Of a DNA stretch of 64,000 nt, positions 25,225-32,913 are shown piece after piece. Source of the stretch: Coprococcus_C hominis (GTDB lineage Bacteria > Bacillota > Clostridia > Lachnospirales > Lachnospiraceae). The DNA lies in assembly GCF_020687505.1 (NCBI RefSeq), contig NZ_JAJEQT010000010.1. One strand, written 5' to 3'. The notes below the pieces were generated by a model. That model ran no database searches, was not told the origin of the DNA, and worked only from the letters and a program-made list of their open reading frames with translations. Each line of letters opens with the position of its first letter. Within the stretch, counting starts at the first letter, position 1. The position numbers and the translations under genes were made by a program.

Positions 25225-27618
25225 ATGAGACACAATTTCAAAGTAATCGAGAAAAAATGGCAGAAAAAATGGGAAGATGCCAAGGTGTTTGAAGCACAGG
25301 ACTTCTCAGACAAGAAGAAATTCTACGGATTAGTAGAGTTCCCTTATCCAAGTGGAGCGGGTATGCATGTAGGACATATCAAGGCTTATTCCAGTGTAGA
25401 AGTCGTATCCAGAAAGCGTCGTATGGAGGGTTACAACGTATTGTTCCCAATCGGATTCGATGCATTTGGTCTGCCAACAGAGAACTATGCAATCAAGACA
25501 GGTACCCATCCGCGTCAGATCACAGATCAGAATATCGCGCGATTTACCGAGCAGTTGAAGCGGGTTGGATTCTCGTTTGACTGGAGCCGTGTGATCGATA
25601 CAACCGATGAGAAGTTCTACAAGTGGACACAGTGGATTTTCCTGAAGATGTTCGAGAAGGGACTTGTATTCCGTGATACAGCACTCGTTAACTATTGTCC
25701 AAGCTGTAAGGTTGTTCTTTCCAACGAGGACAGTCAGGGAGGTAAGTGTGATATCTGCCACAGCGAGGTTGTACAGAAGTCGAAGACGGTTTGGTATCTG
25801 AAGATTACAGAATATGCAGATAAGCTTCTGCAGGGTCTGAAGGATGTCGACTATCCTGCAAATGTAAAGCAGCAGCAGGAAAACTGGATTGGTAAGTCTA
25901 CTGGTGCATTTGTAAACTTCGATGTCGATGGAACAGATGAGAAGCTTCAGATTTATACAACAAGACCAGATACATTGTTCGGTGTAACTTTCATGGTTAT
26001 CGCACCGGAGCATCCGCTGATCGATAAATATGCTGACAAGATTACAAATATGGATGCCATCAAGGCATACCGTACGGAATGCCAGAAGAAGACCGAGTTC
26101 GAGCGTACACAGCTTGTCAAGGATAAGACAGGTGTGAAGATCGAAGGTCTTATGGGTATCAACCCGATGAACGGCAAGAAGATTCCAATCTTCATTGCTG
26201 ACTACGTTATGATGGGATATGGTACTGGTGCGATCATGGCAGTACCGGCTCATGACCAGCGTGACTATGATTTTGCAAAGGCATTTGGCATTGATATCAT
26301 TCAGGTTATCAAGGGTGGCGATATCTCGAAGGAAGCTTATACGGGTGACGGTGAGATGATCAACTCAGAGTTCCTGAATGGATTTACAAATAAGAAGGAT
26401 TCCATCGCCCGCATGGTTGAGGAAATCAAGAAGATGGGTGTTGGCGAAGCAGGCGTACAGTTCAAGATGAAGGACTGGGCATTCAACCGTCAGAGATATT
26501 GGGGTGAGCCAATTCCTCTGGTACATTGTCCATCCTGTGGTGTCGTAGCCGTGCCATATGAGGAGCTTCCTCTGGAGCTTCCAGATGTGAAGAACTTCGA
26601 GCCGGGTGAGGACGGTGAGTCTCCACTGGCAAAGATTGATTCCTATGTAAACTGCAAGTGTCCGAAGTGTGGCGGTGATGCAAAGCGTGAGACGGATACT
26701 ATGCCACAGTGGGCAGGATCATCATGGTATTTCCTGCGTTATATTGATCCAAACAACGATAAGGCATTTGCAGATCGTAAGAAGATCGACTACTGGATGC
26801 CGGTTGACTGGTACAACGGTGGTATGGAGCATGTAACTAGACATATGATCTACTCCAGATTCTGGCATCGTTTCCTGTATGACCTCGGCGAGGTAAATAC
26901 ACCGGAGCCATATGCAAAGCGTACGATTCAGGGACTAATCTTAGGACCAGATGGTGATAAGATGAGTAAGTCCAAGGGAAATGTTATCGATCCACTTGAC
27001 ATCGTAGAAGATTACGGCGCAGATACGCTCCGGACATATGTATTGTTCATGGGTGATTATGCAGCCGCAGCTCCTTGGAGTGACAGCTCTGTAAAGGGAT
27101 GTAAGCGTTTCTTGGAGCGTGTAGCAGGTATGACAGATATGGTATCTGATGATCCTTCCACAGATGCTTTGGAGGTAAGCTTCCACAAGGCAATCAAGAA
27201 GGTAAGCAGTGATATCGAGGAAACAAAGTTTAATACAGCAATCGCAACCTTGATGGCACTGACCAATACTGTTTACAGTGCTGGTAAGCTGAGCAAAGAA
27301 CAGCTTGAGATCTTCATCAAGCTTCTCTGCCCGTTTGCACCACATTTGACAGAAGAAATCTGGGAGTCTCTCGGACATGAAGATTTCTTGTCTGTCAGTG
27401 CATGGCCACAGTACGAGGAAGAAAAGACCGTTGATGCAACGATCGAGATCGGTGTACAGGTCAACGGTAAGGTAAGAGGAACGGTTCTTGTCGCAAAGGA
27501 TGAGGATAAGGATGCCGTACTTGCCCGTGCAAAGGAGATCGTCGCTGATAAGCTGACTGGCAACATCGTAAAAGAAATTTACGTACCGGGTAAGATTGTA
27601 AATATTGTATGTAAGTAA
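25225..27618 (+). CDS. leuS: Leucyl-tRNA synthetase
   Basis: 797-residue class I synthetase that charges tRNA-Leu; one cognate tRNA is in this window at 13524. Visible features: the HIGH-type motif GMHVGHIKAYS near residue 46, the zinc-binding CPSC/CDIC pairs near 155-175, the CP1 editing domain with TTRPDTLFG near 247, and the second signature GDKMSKSKGN near 575. The C-terminal anticodon-binding domain ends in PGKIVNIVCK. SD AAAAGGAGA precedes the ATG. No T-box is present in the 27-base gap, so it probably depends on the upstream promoter. Confidence 0.97.
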   Translation: MRHNFKVIEKKWQKKWEDAKVFEAQDFSDKKKFYGLVEFPYPSGAGMHVGHIKAYSSVEVVSRKRRMEGYNVLFPIGFDAFGLPTENYAIKTGTHPRQITDQNIARFTEQLKRVGFSFDWSRVIDTTDEKFYKWTQWIFLKMFEKGLVFRDTALVNYCPSCKVVLSNEDSQGGKCDICHSEVVQKSKTVWYLKITEYADKLLQGLKDVDYPANVKQQQENWIGKSTGAFVNFDVDGTDEKLQIYTTRPDTLFGVTFMVIAPEHPLIDKYADKITNMDAIKAYRTECQKKTEFERTQLVKDKTGVKIEGLMGINPMNGKKIPIFIADYVMMGYGTGAIMAVPAHDQRDYDFAKAFGIDIIQVIKGGDISKEAYTGDGEMINSEFLNGFTNKKDSIARMVEEIKKMGVGEAGVQFKMKDWAFNRQRYWGEPIPLVHCPSCGVVAVPYEELPLELPDVKNFEPGEDGESPLAKIDSYVNCKCPKCGGDAKRETDTMPQWAGSSWYFLRYIDPNNDKAFADRKKIDYWMPVDWYNGGMEHVTRHMIYSRFWHRFLYDLGEVNTPEPYAKRTIQGLILGPDGDKMSKSKGNVIDPLDIVEDYGADTLRTYVLFMGDYAAAAPWSDSSVKGCKRFLERVAGMTDMVSDDPSTDALEVSFHKAIKKVSSDIEETKFNTAIATLMALTNTVYSAGKLSKEQLEIFIKLLCPFAPHLTEEIWESLGHEDFLSVSAWPQYEEEKTVDATIEIGVQVNGKVRGTVLVAKDEDKDAVLARAKEIVADKLTGNIVKEIYVPGKIVNIVCK

Positions 27619-27640
27619 TATTTGCTGAAGAAATAGAAAG

Positions 27641-27690
27641 AAAACGGTTGTCTGACAATGGTTTTGTACCGTGTCAGGCAGCCGTTTTTT
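27641..27690 (+). terminator. Terminator after leuS
   Basis: Fifteen-base stem (27643-27657 with 27672-27686, two G-U pairs), 14-base loop, T run. Confidence 0.85.
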
Positions 27691-27691
27691 G

Positions 27692-27946
27692 TTACAGGAA
27701 AAAAGATTTGATCATCTGGAATTTCTGACGCTCCGCCGGGGACATGCTTTCCTCCATTGCTTCGAGAAGCAACGCGGATTCTTCTTTCGTGAAGCTTAAG
27801 TTCCGGCGTTTTAATTCCTGATTGATCTGCAGAATCTGCGGCAGCAGCTCCTCGGCGGACTGGTATTTGCTCTGCTCCTTGATTTCGTTGATAATTCGTA
27901 ATTTGGTTGGATGGATGTTTCGAAGTTTCGGGTTTTGTTCAAACAT
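27692..27946 (-). CDS. Small conserved-looking protein of unknown function
   Basis: 84 residues, highly charged and probably helical (KLRIINEIKEQSKYQS, ELLPQILQINQELKRR). No signal peptide, span or cysteine pair. The start ATG at 27946 follows AAAGG by seven bases. It lies 16 bases after the larger unknown gene on the same strand, so the two are likely cotranscribed. I do not recognise the family. Confidence 0.6.
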   Translation of the reverse strand: MFEQNPKLRNIHPTKLRIINEIKEQSKYQSAEELLPQILQINQELKRRNLSFTKEESALLLEAMEESMSPAERQKFQMIKSFFL

Positions 27947-27962
27947 AGGAGAACCTTTCTAT

Positions 27963-28484
27963 TTATTGGGAATTCAGGATATCCATGACGCTGGAATAAA
28001 GATCCTTGTGCCTGCCTGACTGGTTGTTGCAATTATGATCTGGATTTCTACCAATGTCCTGCCGCGGCGCATAGTCCGGTGGCGGAGGTGGTGCACCGCA
28101 GCCCGGTTGTGGCGGGAAATCACAGGGATTTCCACAATTATTATTTGGTGGCGGTCCCTGTGATCCAGAATCATTCATCGCCTGCATGACCTGCATCATT
28201 TTAAGCATCTGCTGCATGTTCTTGATATTGCCTGCAAAATCGCCCGGCAGGAAACGGCACATGCATTCCATCATTTCTTCGGAACTTTCCGGGTGACAGT
28301 CGAACCCGCAGGAGGCAACATAGTCCGGGTGGTCGAAGCATTGCATCAGGGCGCGGATTTCCTGATATTTGATTAAGAGGATCAACGGTTTTTTGTAGGC
28401 ATAGTCCACAAAAGGAATCATGGCTTCCAAGAAAAACAGGGAGTCGTCATGGATCAGTTGATCGAGCGGATGATTATGCAGCAT
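27963..28484 (-). CDS. Unrecognised protein with Pro/Asn/Cys-rich C-terminal half
   Basis: 173 residues. The first 100 residues are a charged and hydrophobic helical region (FFLEAMIPFVDYAYKKPLIL), followed by a methionine-rich segment (NMQQMLKMMQVMQAMN). The C-terminal part is low complexity with PPP runs, asparagines and cysteines (GCGAPPPPPDYAPRQD). There is no signal peptide. Its SD is weak. It forms a pair with the 84-residue gene downstream, and a cysteine/glycine-rich gene lies upstream on the same strand. The composition recalls surface or coat-associated proteins, but I would not assign a function. Confidence 0.55.
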   Translation of the reverse strand: MLHNHPLDQLIHDDSLFFLEAMIPFVDYAYKKPLILLIKYQEIRALMQCFDHPDYVASCGFDCHPESSEEMMECMCRFLPGDFAGNIKNMQQMLKMMQVMQAMNDSGSQGPPPNNNCGNPCDFPPQPGCGAPPPPPDYAPRQDIGRNPDHNCNNQSGRHKDLYSSVMDILNSQ

Positions 28485-28582
28485 GGCGGATGCTCTGAAA
28501 TCTTGTTAGTCTAATATATGTGCGACTCTGTAAAAATATGAGCCGGAGGAAGAGGATGCAACCGCTGTCATACAACAGATAA

Positions 28583-28617
28583 CAAAAACTCCCTTACAAG
28601 TGAACTTGCAAGGGAGT
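28583..28617 (-). terminator. Terminator after the Cys/Gly-rich gene
   Basis: Read on the minus strand: 13-base stem (one G-U pair) with loop TTCA, followed by TTTTTGTT. Confidence 0.8.
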
Positions 28618-28634
28618 CCCGAAGAATTCCTCTA

Positions 28635-28877
28635 TTAACAACCGCAGCCGCAACCGCCGCCATTGTTATTTCCGCAGCAGAAGAGGAGAATCAGGATGAT
28701 CCAGATACAGTCATTGTCGCAACCGCAACCGTTTCCACCGCAGAATCCTCCGCCGCCACAGCCACCGCACAATAACAACAGGATGATAATCCAGATGCAG
28801 GAACAGTTGCTGCCATTTCCGATGTTAAAACCATTTCCACAGCCGCAACCGCACTGTGTAGCTGACAAATCGCTCAT
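28635..28877 (-). CDS. Cysteine/glycine-rich small protein (chorion-class high-cysteine type)
   Basis: 80 residues built from two similar halves, each a Cys/Gly run followed by a hydrophobic segment (CIWIIILLLLCGGCGG and CIWIILILLFCCGNNN). It begins MSDLSATQCGCGCG and ends GGGCGCGC. Such sequences in Firmicutes are annotated as chorion-class high-cysteine proteins and resemble short YjcZ-like hydrophobic proteins, some linked to the spore coat. It has its own terminator downstream. Low complexity makes the call tentative, but the matching duplication and clean ends favour a real gene. Confidence 0.6.
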   Translation of the reverse strand: MSDLSATQCGCGCGNGFNIGNGSNCSCIWIIILLLLCGGCGGGGFCGGNGCGCDNDCIWIILILLFCCGNNNGGGCGCGC

Positions 28878-28943
28878 GAGATGCCTCCGCTAAAAATTCT
28901 TATGGTTTATACTATGCGCCTGCCTGCGAAGTGTTAAAAAAAG

Positions 28944-28972
28944 TTGAATGGAAGTTCGTTAAATGTTAAGAT
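28944..28972 (+). promoter_or_regulatory. Promoter of the two-span membrane protein gene
   Basis: TTGAAT at 28944-28949, 17 bases, TAAGAT at 28967-28972. The TTG that could be read as a start codon here is the -35 box. Confidence 0.55.
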
Positions 28973-29003
28973 AGAGAAAATTGACAAAAGGCGACAGGAT
29001 TCG

Positions 29004-29918
29004 ATGAAGCACAAGAAGTTTGAAATCATAATGATAAAAAATACATTGGCGATGATGCTCCCTATCATGGTCTTATTGCTTGTACTCATTTTTGTGGCGG
29101 TGCGTTATTCGCTGTTCCATGCGGTGCAATGTTATGAGCTTACGAAGATTGAGCCGATTGAGGATCAGATTGCGCAGCTATATGCAGATGGCACTACAAG
29201 TGTCCGGTACAATGCGGAGAATCTGTATTATACGGGATATAATTATCTGGTGGAAAACAAAATCAAGGGTGCCTATTATTATTGCTTTGAAGATGATCAT
29301 ATGGTGTTTCTGCTTATTAAGACAAAACAGCCACAAAACAGTATTGATAAGCGGACAGTGAAGGGACGTATCGTAAAGGACGAGGTAGTTACAGATCATA
29401 TCATAGCCGGATTGTCAAAAAATGGAGAGGTTCCGATGAACATTTTAGATGGATTTTATGATTCTTATGTCATCAGTGAACCGGATTTCCCATATGTGTA
29501 TACGGGGATTGCGTATATTATTGTTGCGGCGTTGTCGATGCTGTATGTCTTTGTGCTGGCATATGTTGTCCGGTTGTGGATGCGGCCATACAAGAATCCG
29601 CAGGCAAAGAAGCTGCGTGCCTATGGGCGTAGAAGTGCTGTGATCGAACAGCTCAATACAGAATTACGCGATAAATTATATTTTCATTATCATGGAATCT
29701 ATGTGACAGATAATTTTCTGGTTGCAACATATTGGTTCCATACGGACGTAATCCGCCTCGATGATGTGCGGTATCTGTCCAAGAATCGGGTGGAGGAAAG
29801 GAGTGGTAGAGAATTGTACCGGCTGACCTTGTCAGAACCGGAGACAGATTTGTTTTATGAAATTGATTTTAGAGAAGAAGAGTTGATTGACGCGTGCGTG
29901 GATGCGATTCGGGGATAA
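29004..29918 (+). CDS. Two-span membrane protein of unknown function
   Basis: About 304 residues from ATG 29004. A first span lies at about 15-38 (TLAMMLPIMVLLLVLIFVAV), an external region of about 120 residues follows, then a second span at about 165-190 (IAYIIVAALSMLYVFVLAYVV). The cytoplasmic C-terminal domain of ~110 residues looks PH-like (YFHYHGIYVTDNFLVATYWF then RLDDVRYLSKN). I do not recognise the family with confidence. The ATG at 29004 lies downstream of the promoter; the in-frame TTG at 28944 overlaps its -35 and is rejected. The next gene follows after 27 bases. Confidence 0.6.
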   Translation: MKHKKFEIIMIKNTLAMMLPIMVLLLVLIFVAVRYSLFHAVQCYELTKIEPIEDQIAQLYADGTTSVRYNAENLYYTGYNYLVENKIKGAYYYCFEDDHMVFLLIKTKQPQNSIDKRTVKGRIVKDEVVTDHIIAGLSKNGEVPMNILDGFYDSYVISEPDFPYVYTGIAYIIVAALSMLYVFVLAYVVRLWMRPYKNPQAKKLRAYGRRSAVIEQLNTELRDKLYFHYHGIYVTDNFLVATYWFHTDVIRLDDVRYLSKNRVEERSGRELYRLTLSEPETDLFYEIDFREEELIDACVDAIRG

Positions 29919-29945
29919 TGATGTAGATGATGGAGGATGGAGCGC

Positions 29946-30443
29946 ATGAATATAGTTTTGGAAATCATTATTTTTAATGTCGTGGTATTTACGATCTGCG
30001 GAATCAATATGGCAAAAAAAGGAAGACTTGGATTGATACAAGAGTATCCAAAAGCAATACAGGATCGATGCAGAGAGCTTGGACTGATCGAGGATAGCTC
30101 TGGCAAGTTGACGAAAAAGGCAACGATCGGTAAGATTGGATTTTTTATCGGATACATAGTTTTGCAGACGGTATTGGCGTATTATATCGGAGGAGCACGC
30201 ACGTTTTTCACAGGCTGGCTGCACGGTTATCTCATGTGGGTGGCAGAAATGTGGTTTGATGCACTGGTTGTGGACTGCCTCTGGTTTTGCCATAGCAAGA
30301 AAATGGTAATTCCGGGAACCGAGGATATGGTCGATGCCTATCACGATTACTGGCATCACATCAAATATGCGGTGATCGGAATGTTTACGCAGGCGGTGAT
30401 CGCCCTGCCGGTAGGACTTTTCGTGATGCTGCTGGGAAAGTAA
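29946..30443 (+). CDS. Four-span membrane protein of unknown function
   Basis: About 165 residues with spans near 2-20, 65-85, 90-115 and 140-162. Between them is the aromatic and histidine-rich stretch DAYHDYWHHIKYA. I do not recognise the family. The start at 29946 places GGAGG nine bases upstream; the ATG at 29937 abuts the SD and is less likely. It is probably in the operon of the two-span protein and is followed by a terminator. Confidence 0.6.
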   Translation: MNIVLEIIIFNVVVFTICGINMAKKGRLGLIQEYPKAIQDRCRELGLIEDSSGKLTKKATIGKIGFFIGYIVLQTVLAYYIGGARTFFTGWLHGYLMWVAEMWFDALVVDCLWFCHSKKMVIPGTEDMVDAYHDYWHHIKYAVIGMFTQAVIALPVGLFVMLLGK

Positions 30444-30460
30444 TCATATATGGATAAAAT

Positions 30461-30496
30461 AAAGGGTGTACCTGACGATGCAGGTGCACCTTTTTT
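30461..30496 (+). terminator. Rho-independent terminator
   Basis: Stem 30463-30474 with 30481-30492 (two G-U pairs), six-base loop, T run. Confidence 0.85.
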
Positions 30497-30686
30497 ATGT
30501 CAAAAATTATAGAATTAAAAATAATTTTTTACTCTCAAACCCGCATATTTCCTCAGCTTTTCTAAATGTTCCAAACTTACGCTTTACAAATATATGTATG
30601 CCATGATACGGTTTTTCAAACATTTTGTGATATAAAATCAAAATCTTTACAATGTGTATATAATGTGTATAATCAAAGGAGAAGAG

Positions 30687-30803
30687 ATGAAACAGAGAGA
30701 ATTGGTAAGAAAGTTAAAATCAATTGGATTTCGATTTGCAAGACAAATATAAAAAAATGGGGAATATAATATAGTATCCCCGGTAGATGAGGAGATGATT
30801 ACT
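30687..30803 (+). pseudogene. hicA: Truncated hicA toxin gene
   Basis: SD AAAGGAG and ATG are intact and encode MKQRELVRKLKSIGFRFARQ, the classic HicA N-terminus, but a stop follows after 21 residues, just where the catalytic GGNHDIY histidine segment should be. A later frame segment, KNGEYNIVSPVD (about 30755-30790), looks like the end of the strand region, so the gene seems to have an internal deletion. It sits directly before an intact hicB, as in functional HicAB modules. The toxin should be dead. The 240 bases upstream, 30444-30686, hold only a terminator and a possible promoter (TTTACA at 30646, TATAAT at 30668). Confidence 0.7.
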
Positions 30804-31226
30804 ATGAAACAGGTGTATCCAGTTATATTTACAAAAATACAGGATGAGAAAAATACGATTTTGATTGAAGTGCCAGACTTGGAAATACTGACAGAAGGAT
30901 TTGGCATTGTAAATGCAATTGACATGGCGAGAGACGCAATAGGTGTAAAGGGGATATATTATGACGATCAGGGAAAAGAATTGCCGAATCCAAGAGAATT
31001 GAAAGATATAGATATATCAAAGGGTACATTTTATGGAGATGGGGAAGGAACAGTCACACTGATAGATGTTGATTTTAATGAATATCGCAGAAAATTAGAT
31101 AATAAATCTGTACGACGCAATGTGACACTTCCGAATTGGTTAAACCGAGAGGCAGAAAGGGCACATATCAATGTGTCGGGGGTTCTTCAGGAGGCACTTG
31201 TGCTAAAACTTGGGATACGAAAATAA
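30804..31226 (+). CDS. hicB: HicB family antitoxin, now without its toxin
   Basis: 140 residues. The N-terminal HicB fold (1-75) has KQVYPVIFTKIQDEKN, EVPDLEILTEGFG and IDMARDAIGV. The C-terminal ribbon-helix-helix DNA-binding part (about 105-140) has VRRNVTLPNWLNREAERAHI and SGVLQEALVLKLG. The start at 30804 is chosen because GAGGAG lies nine bases upstream; the earlier in-frame ATG touches the SD. Normally it neutralises HicA and represses its own promoter. Here only the antitoxin is intact, and it may persist as a repressor or as protection against incoming HicA. Confidence 0.9.
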   Translation: MKQVYPVIFTKIQDEKNTILIEVPDLEILTEGFGIVNAIDMARDAIGVKGIYYDDQGKELPNPRELKDIDISKGTFYGDGEGTVTLIDVDFNEYRRKLDNKSVRRNVTLPNWLNREAERAHINVSGVLQEALVLKLGIRK

Positions 31227-31264
31227 ACACCTAAAATAGGATTCAGCAGTTTACATTTTCGGGG

Positions 31265-31292
31265 TTGACACAGTTATTTATTGTGCTAAAAT
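31265..31292 (+). promoter_or_regulatory. Promoter of the pheST T-box leader
   Basis: TTGACA at 31265-31270, 16 bases, TAAAAT at 31287-31292 preceded by TGC. Confidence 0.75.
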
Positions 31293-31344
31293 GTTTTTTG
31301 ATAGGTGCATTTGCTGAATGATGATGCACCTGCAAGAACATAAT

Positions 31345-31608
31345 AAATAGAAAGACGTTGAAGGTGCAACAAGGATTTTCAAGACCTGACAGAGAGACGG
31401 GGTCACGGCTGCAAGCCCTGTTCAGTAGAGGAAGATCTCATTTTCACACCGGAGTCGCGGATTTGAACATGCCGTTGTCGTGGTGCAGTGGAAAGTAGGA
31501 TTCGTCGCGTTATGCACGTTACGCATACAATGAGAGCGACTGTCATAGTCGAATCAGGGTGGTACCGCGGATATTACTTCGTCCCTAGTCAAGGGCGAAG
31601 TTTTTTTG
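31345..31608 (+). ncRNA. T-box riboswitch, tRNA-Phe responsive
   Basis: The conserved T-box sequence AGGGTGGTACCGCGG is at 31556-31570, directly before a terminator (31576-31586 with 31592-31601, then seven Ts). The T-box can form the competing antiterminator with uncharged tRNA. A stem I-like region with GACAGAGAGACGGGG and GGCTGCAAGCCC lies at about 31385-31425. UUC triplets suited to tRNA-Phe occur on the 3' side of stem I, but I cannot fix which one is the specifier. Controls pheS-pheT. Confidence 0.92.
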
Positions 31609-31638
31609 TTGCCTTTTATGACTGGTTAGAAACACATA

Positions 31639-31849
31639 TCAGATGATTGCAGTTCCAATATGTGGATTGAGTGATTCGTAATTACCAATTCTAAAGCAGA
31701 CCGTTGAAGCACGCTGGTACTTAATGAACGACGGATTTATCGTCGTGAATTTAGTACCACTGCGTGATGAACCGAGCGAGAGCGTGTCTGCGTAGAATTG
31801 GTAATTATGAATCGCTCGTATGATGTGTTTCTGGTTTGCAATCATCTGA
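31639..31849 (+). repeat. Structured repeat element, copy 1, upstream of pheS
   Basis: Nested inverted repeats around a core that recurs at 58571-58785. The outer arms are 31639-31651 with 31837-31849 (13 bases, exact) and the inner arms 31669-31693 with 31793-31817 (two mismatches). Core helices: GCAGAC 31696-31701 with GTCTGC 31786-31791; CACGC 31710-31714 with GCGTG 31762-31766; GGTACT 31716-31721 with AGTACC 31753-31758; ACGACG 31728-31733 with CGTCGT 31741-31746. It lies between the T-box terminator and the pheS SD, so it would be part of the pheST message. Confidence 0.75.
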
Positions 31850-31878
31850 AATTGGTATAACATGGAGGAAAACAGGAA

Positions 31879-32898
31879 ATGAAAGAAAAGTTGCAAAGCA
31901 TCAAAGAACAGGCACTTTCCAAGATCGCAGAGGCACAGGATATCAACCTCTTGAATGATATCAAGGTGTCGATCCTTGGTAAGAAGGGTGAATTAACCCA
32001 GGTATTGAAGAGTATGAAGGATGTGGCTCCGGAGGATCGTCCGAAGGTTGGACAGATGGTAAATGAGACACGTGCAAACATCGAGGCAAAGCTCGAGGAG
32101 AAGATGAAGTCCATCAATTCTGCTATGCGTGCAGAGAAGATGAAGCGTGAGACAATCGATGTTACACTTCCGGGTGTGAAGAAGATCGACGGACACAGAC
32201 ATCCAAACCAGATCGCGCTTGAAGATCTGGAGCGTGTATTTATCGGTATGGGATATGAGATCGTATCCGGGCCGGAAATTGAATATGACAAATACAACTT
32301 TGAGCTTTTGAATATCCCTGCAAACCATCCGGCAAAGGATGAGCAGGATACATTCTATATCACAAAGGACATTCTGCTTCGTACACAGACATCACCGGTA
32401 CAGGCAAGAATCATGGAGCAGGGCAAGCTGCCAATCCGTATTCTGTCACCGGGACGTGTATTCCGTTCTGACGAAGTAGATGCAACTCATTCACCATCTT
32501 TCCATCAGGTTGAAGGACTGGTTGTTGACAAGGGAATCACAATGGCAGATCTGAAGGGAACACTCGATCAGTTCGCGAAGGAATTCTTCGGTGAGAAGAC
32601 AAAGACGAAGTTCCGTCCGCACCATTTCCCATTTACAGAGCCTTCTGCAGAGGTAGATATCACATGCTTCAAGTGTGGCGGCAAGGGCTGTCGTGTATGT
32701 AAGGGCAGTGGCTGGATTGAGATTCTTGGTTGTGGTATGGTTCACCCACACGTATTGGAAATGTGTGGCATTGATCCGGAAGAGTATTCAGGATTCGCAT
32801 TTGGTATCGGACTGGAGCGTATCACACTTCTGAAGTACGAGATCGATGATATGCGTCTCTTGTACGAAAACGACACAAGATTTTTGAATCAGTTCTAA
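31879..32898 (+). CDS. pheS: Phenylalanyl-tRNA synthetase alpha subunit
   Basis: 339-residue catalytic subunit of the alpha2beta2 class II enzyme. The N-terminal coiled coil (about 1-85) binds tRNA. Motif 1 region GHRHPNQIALEDLERVF is near residue 112, motif 2 includes FRSDEVDATHSPSFHQVEG near 195, and motif 3 GIGLERITLLKYEIDD is near 315. A cysteine cluster CFKCGGKGCRVCKGSGW near 263 is present as in many bacterial PheS. Expression is controlled by the T-box leader. pheT follows after 15 bases. Confidence 0.97.
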   Translation: MKEKLQSIKEQALSKIAEAQDINLLNDIKVSILGKKGELTQVLKSMKDVAPEDRPKVGQMVNETRANIEAKLEEKMKSINSAMRAEKMKRETIDVTLPGVKKIDGHRHPNQIALEDLERVFIGMGYEIVSGPEIEYDKYNFELLNIPANHPAKDEQDTFYITKDILLRTQTSPVQARIMEQGKLPIRILSPGRVFRSDEVDATHSPSFHQVEGLVVDKGITMADLKGTLDQFAKEFFGEKTKTKFRPHHFPFTEPSAEVDITCFKCGGKGCRVCKGSGWIEILGCGMVHPHVLEMCGIDPEEYSGFAFGIGLERITLLKYEIDDMRLLYENDTRFLNQF

Positions 32899-32913
32899 GA
32901 TGGAGGTAAGAAG

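Noticed and set aside
28663..28893. 76-codon plus frame, Pro/Gln-rich, opposite the Cys/Gly-rich gene
   Set aside because: It is the complement of the repetitive Cys/Gly codons; the minus strand has the terminator and the duplicated hydrophobic segments.
30507..30623. 38-codon minus-strand frame beginning MFEKPYHGIHIFVKRK
   Set aside because: Reads like a protein end but has no SD and no partner; too short to support without comparison to other genomes.
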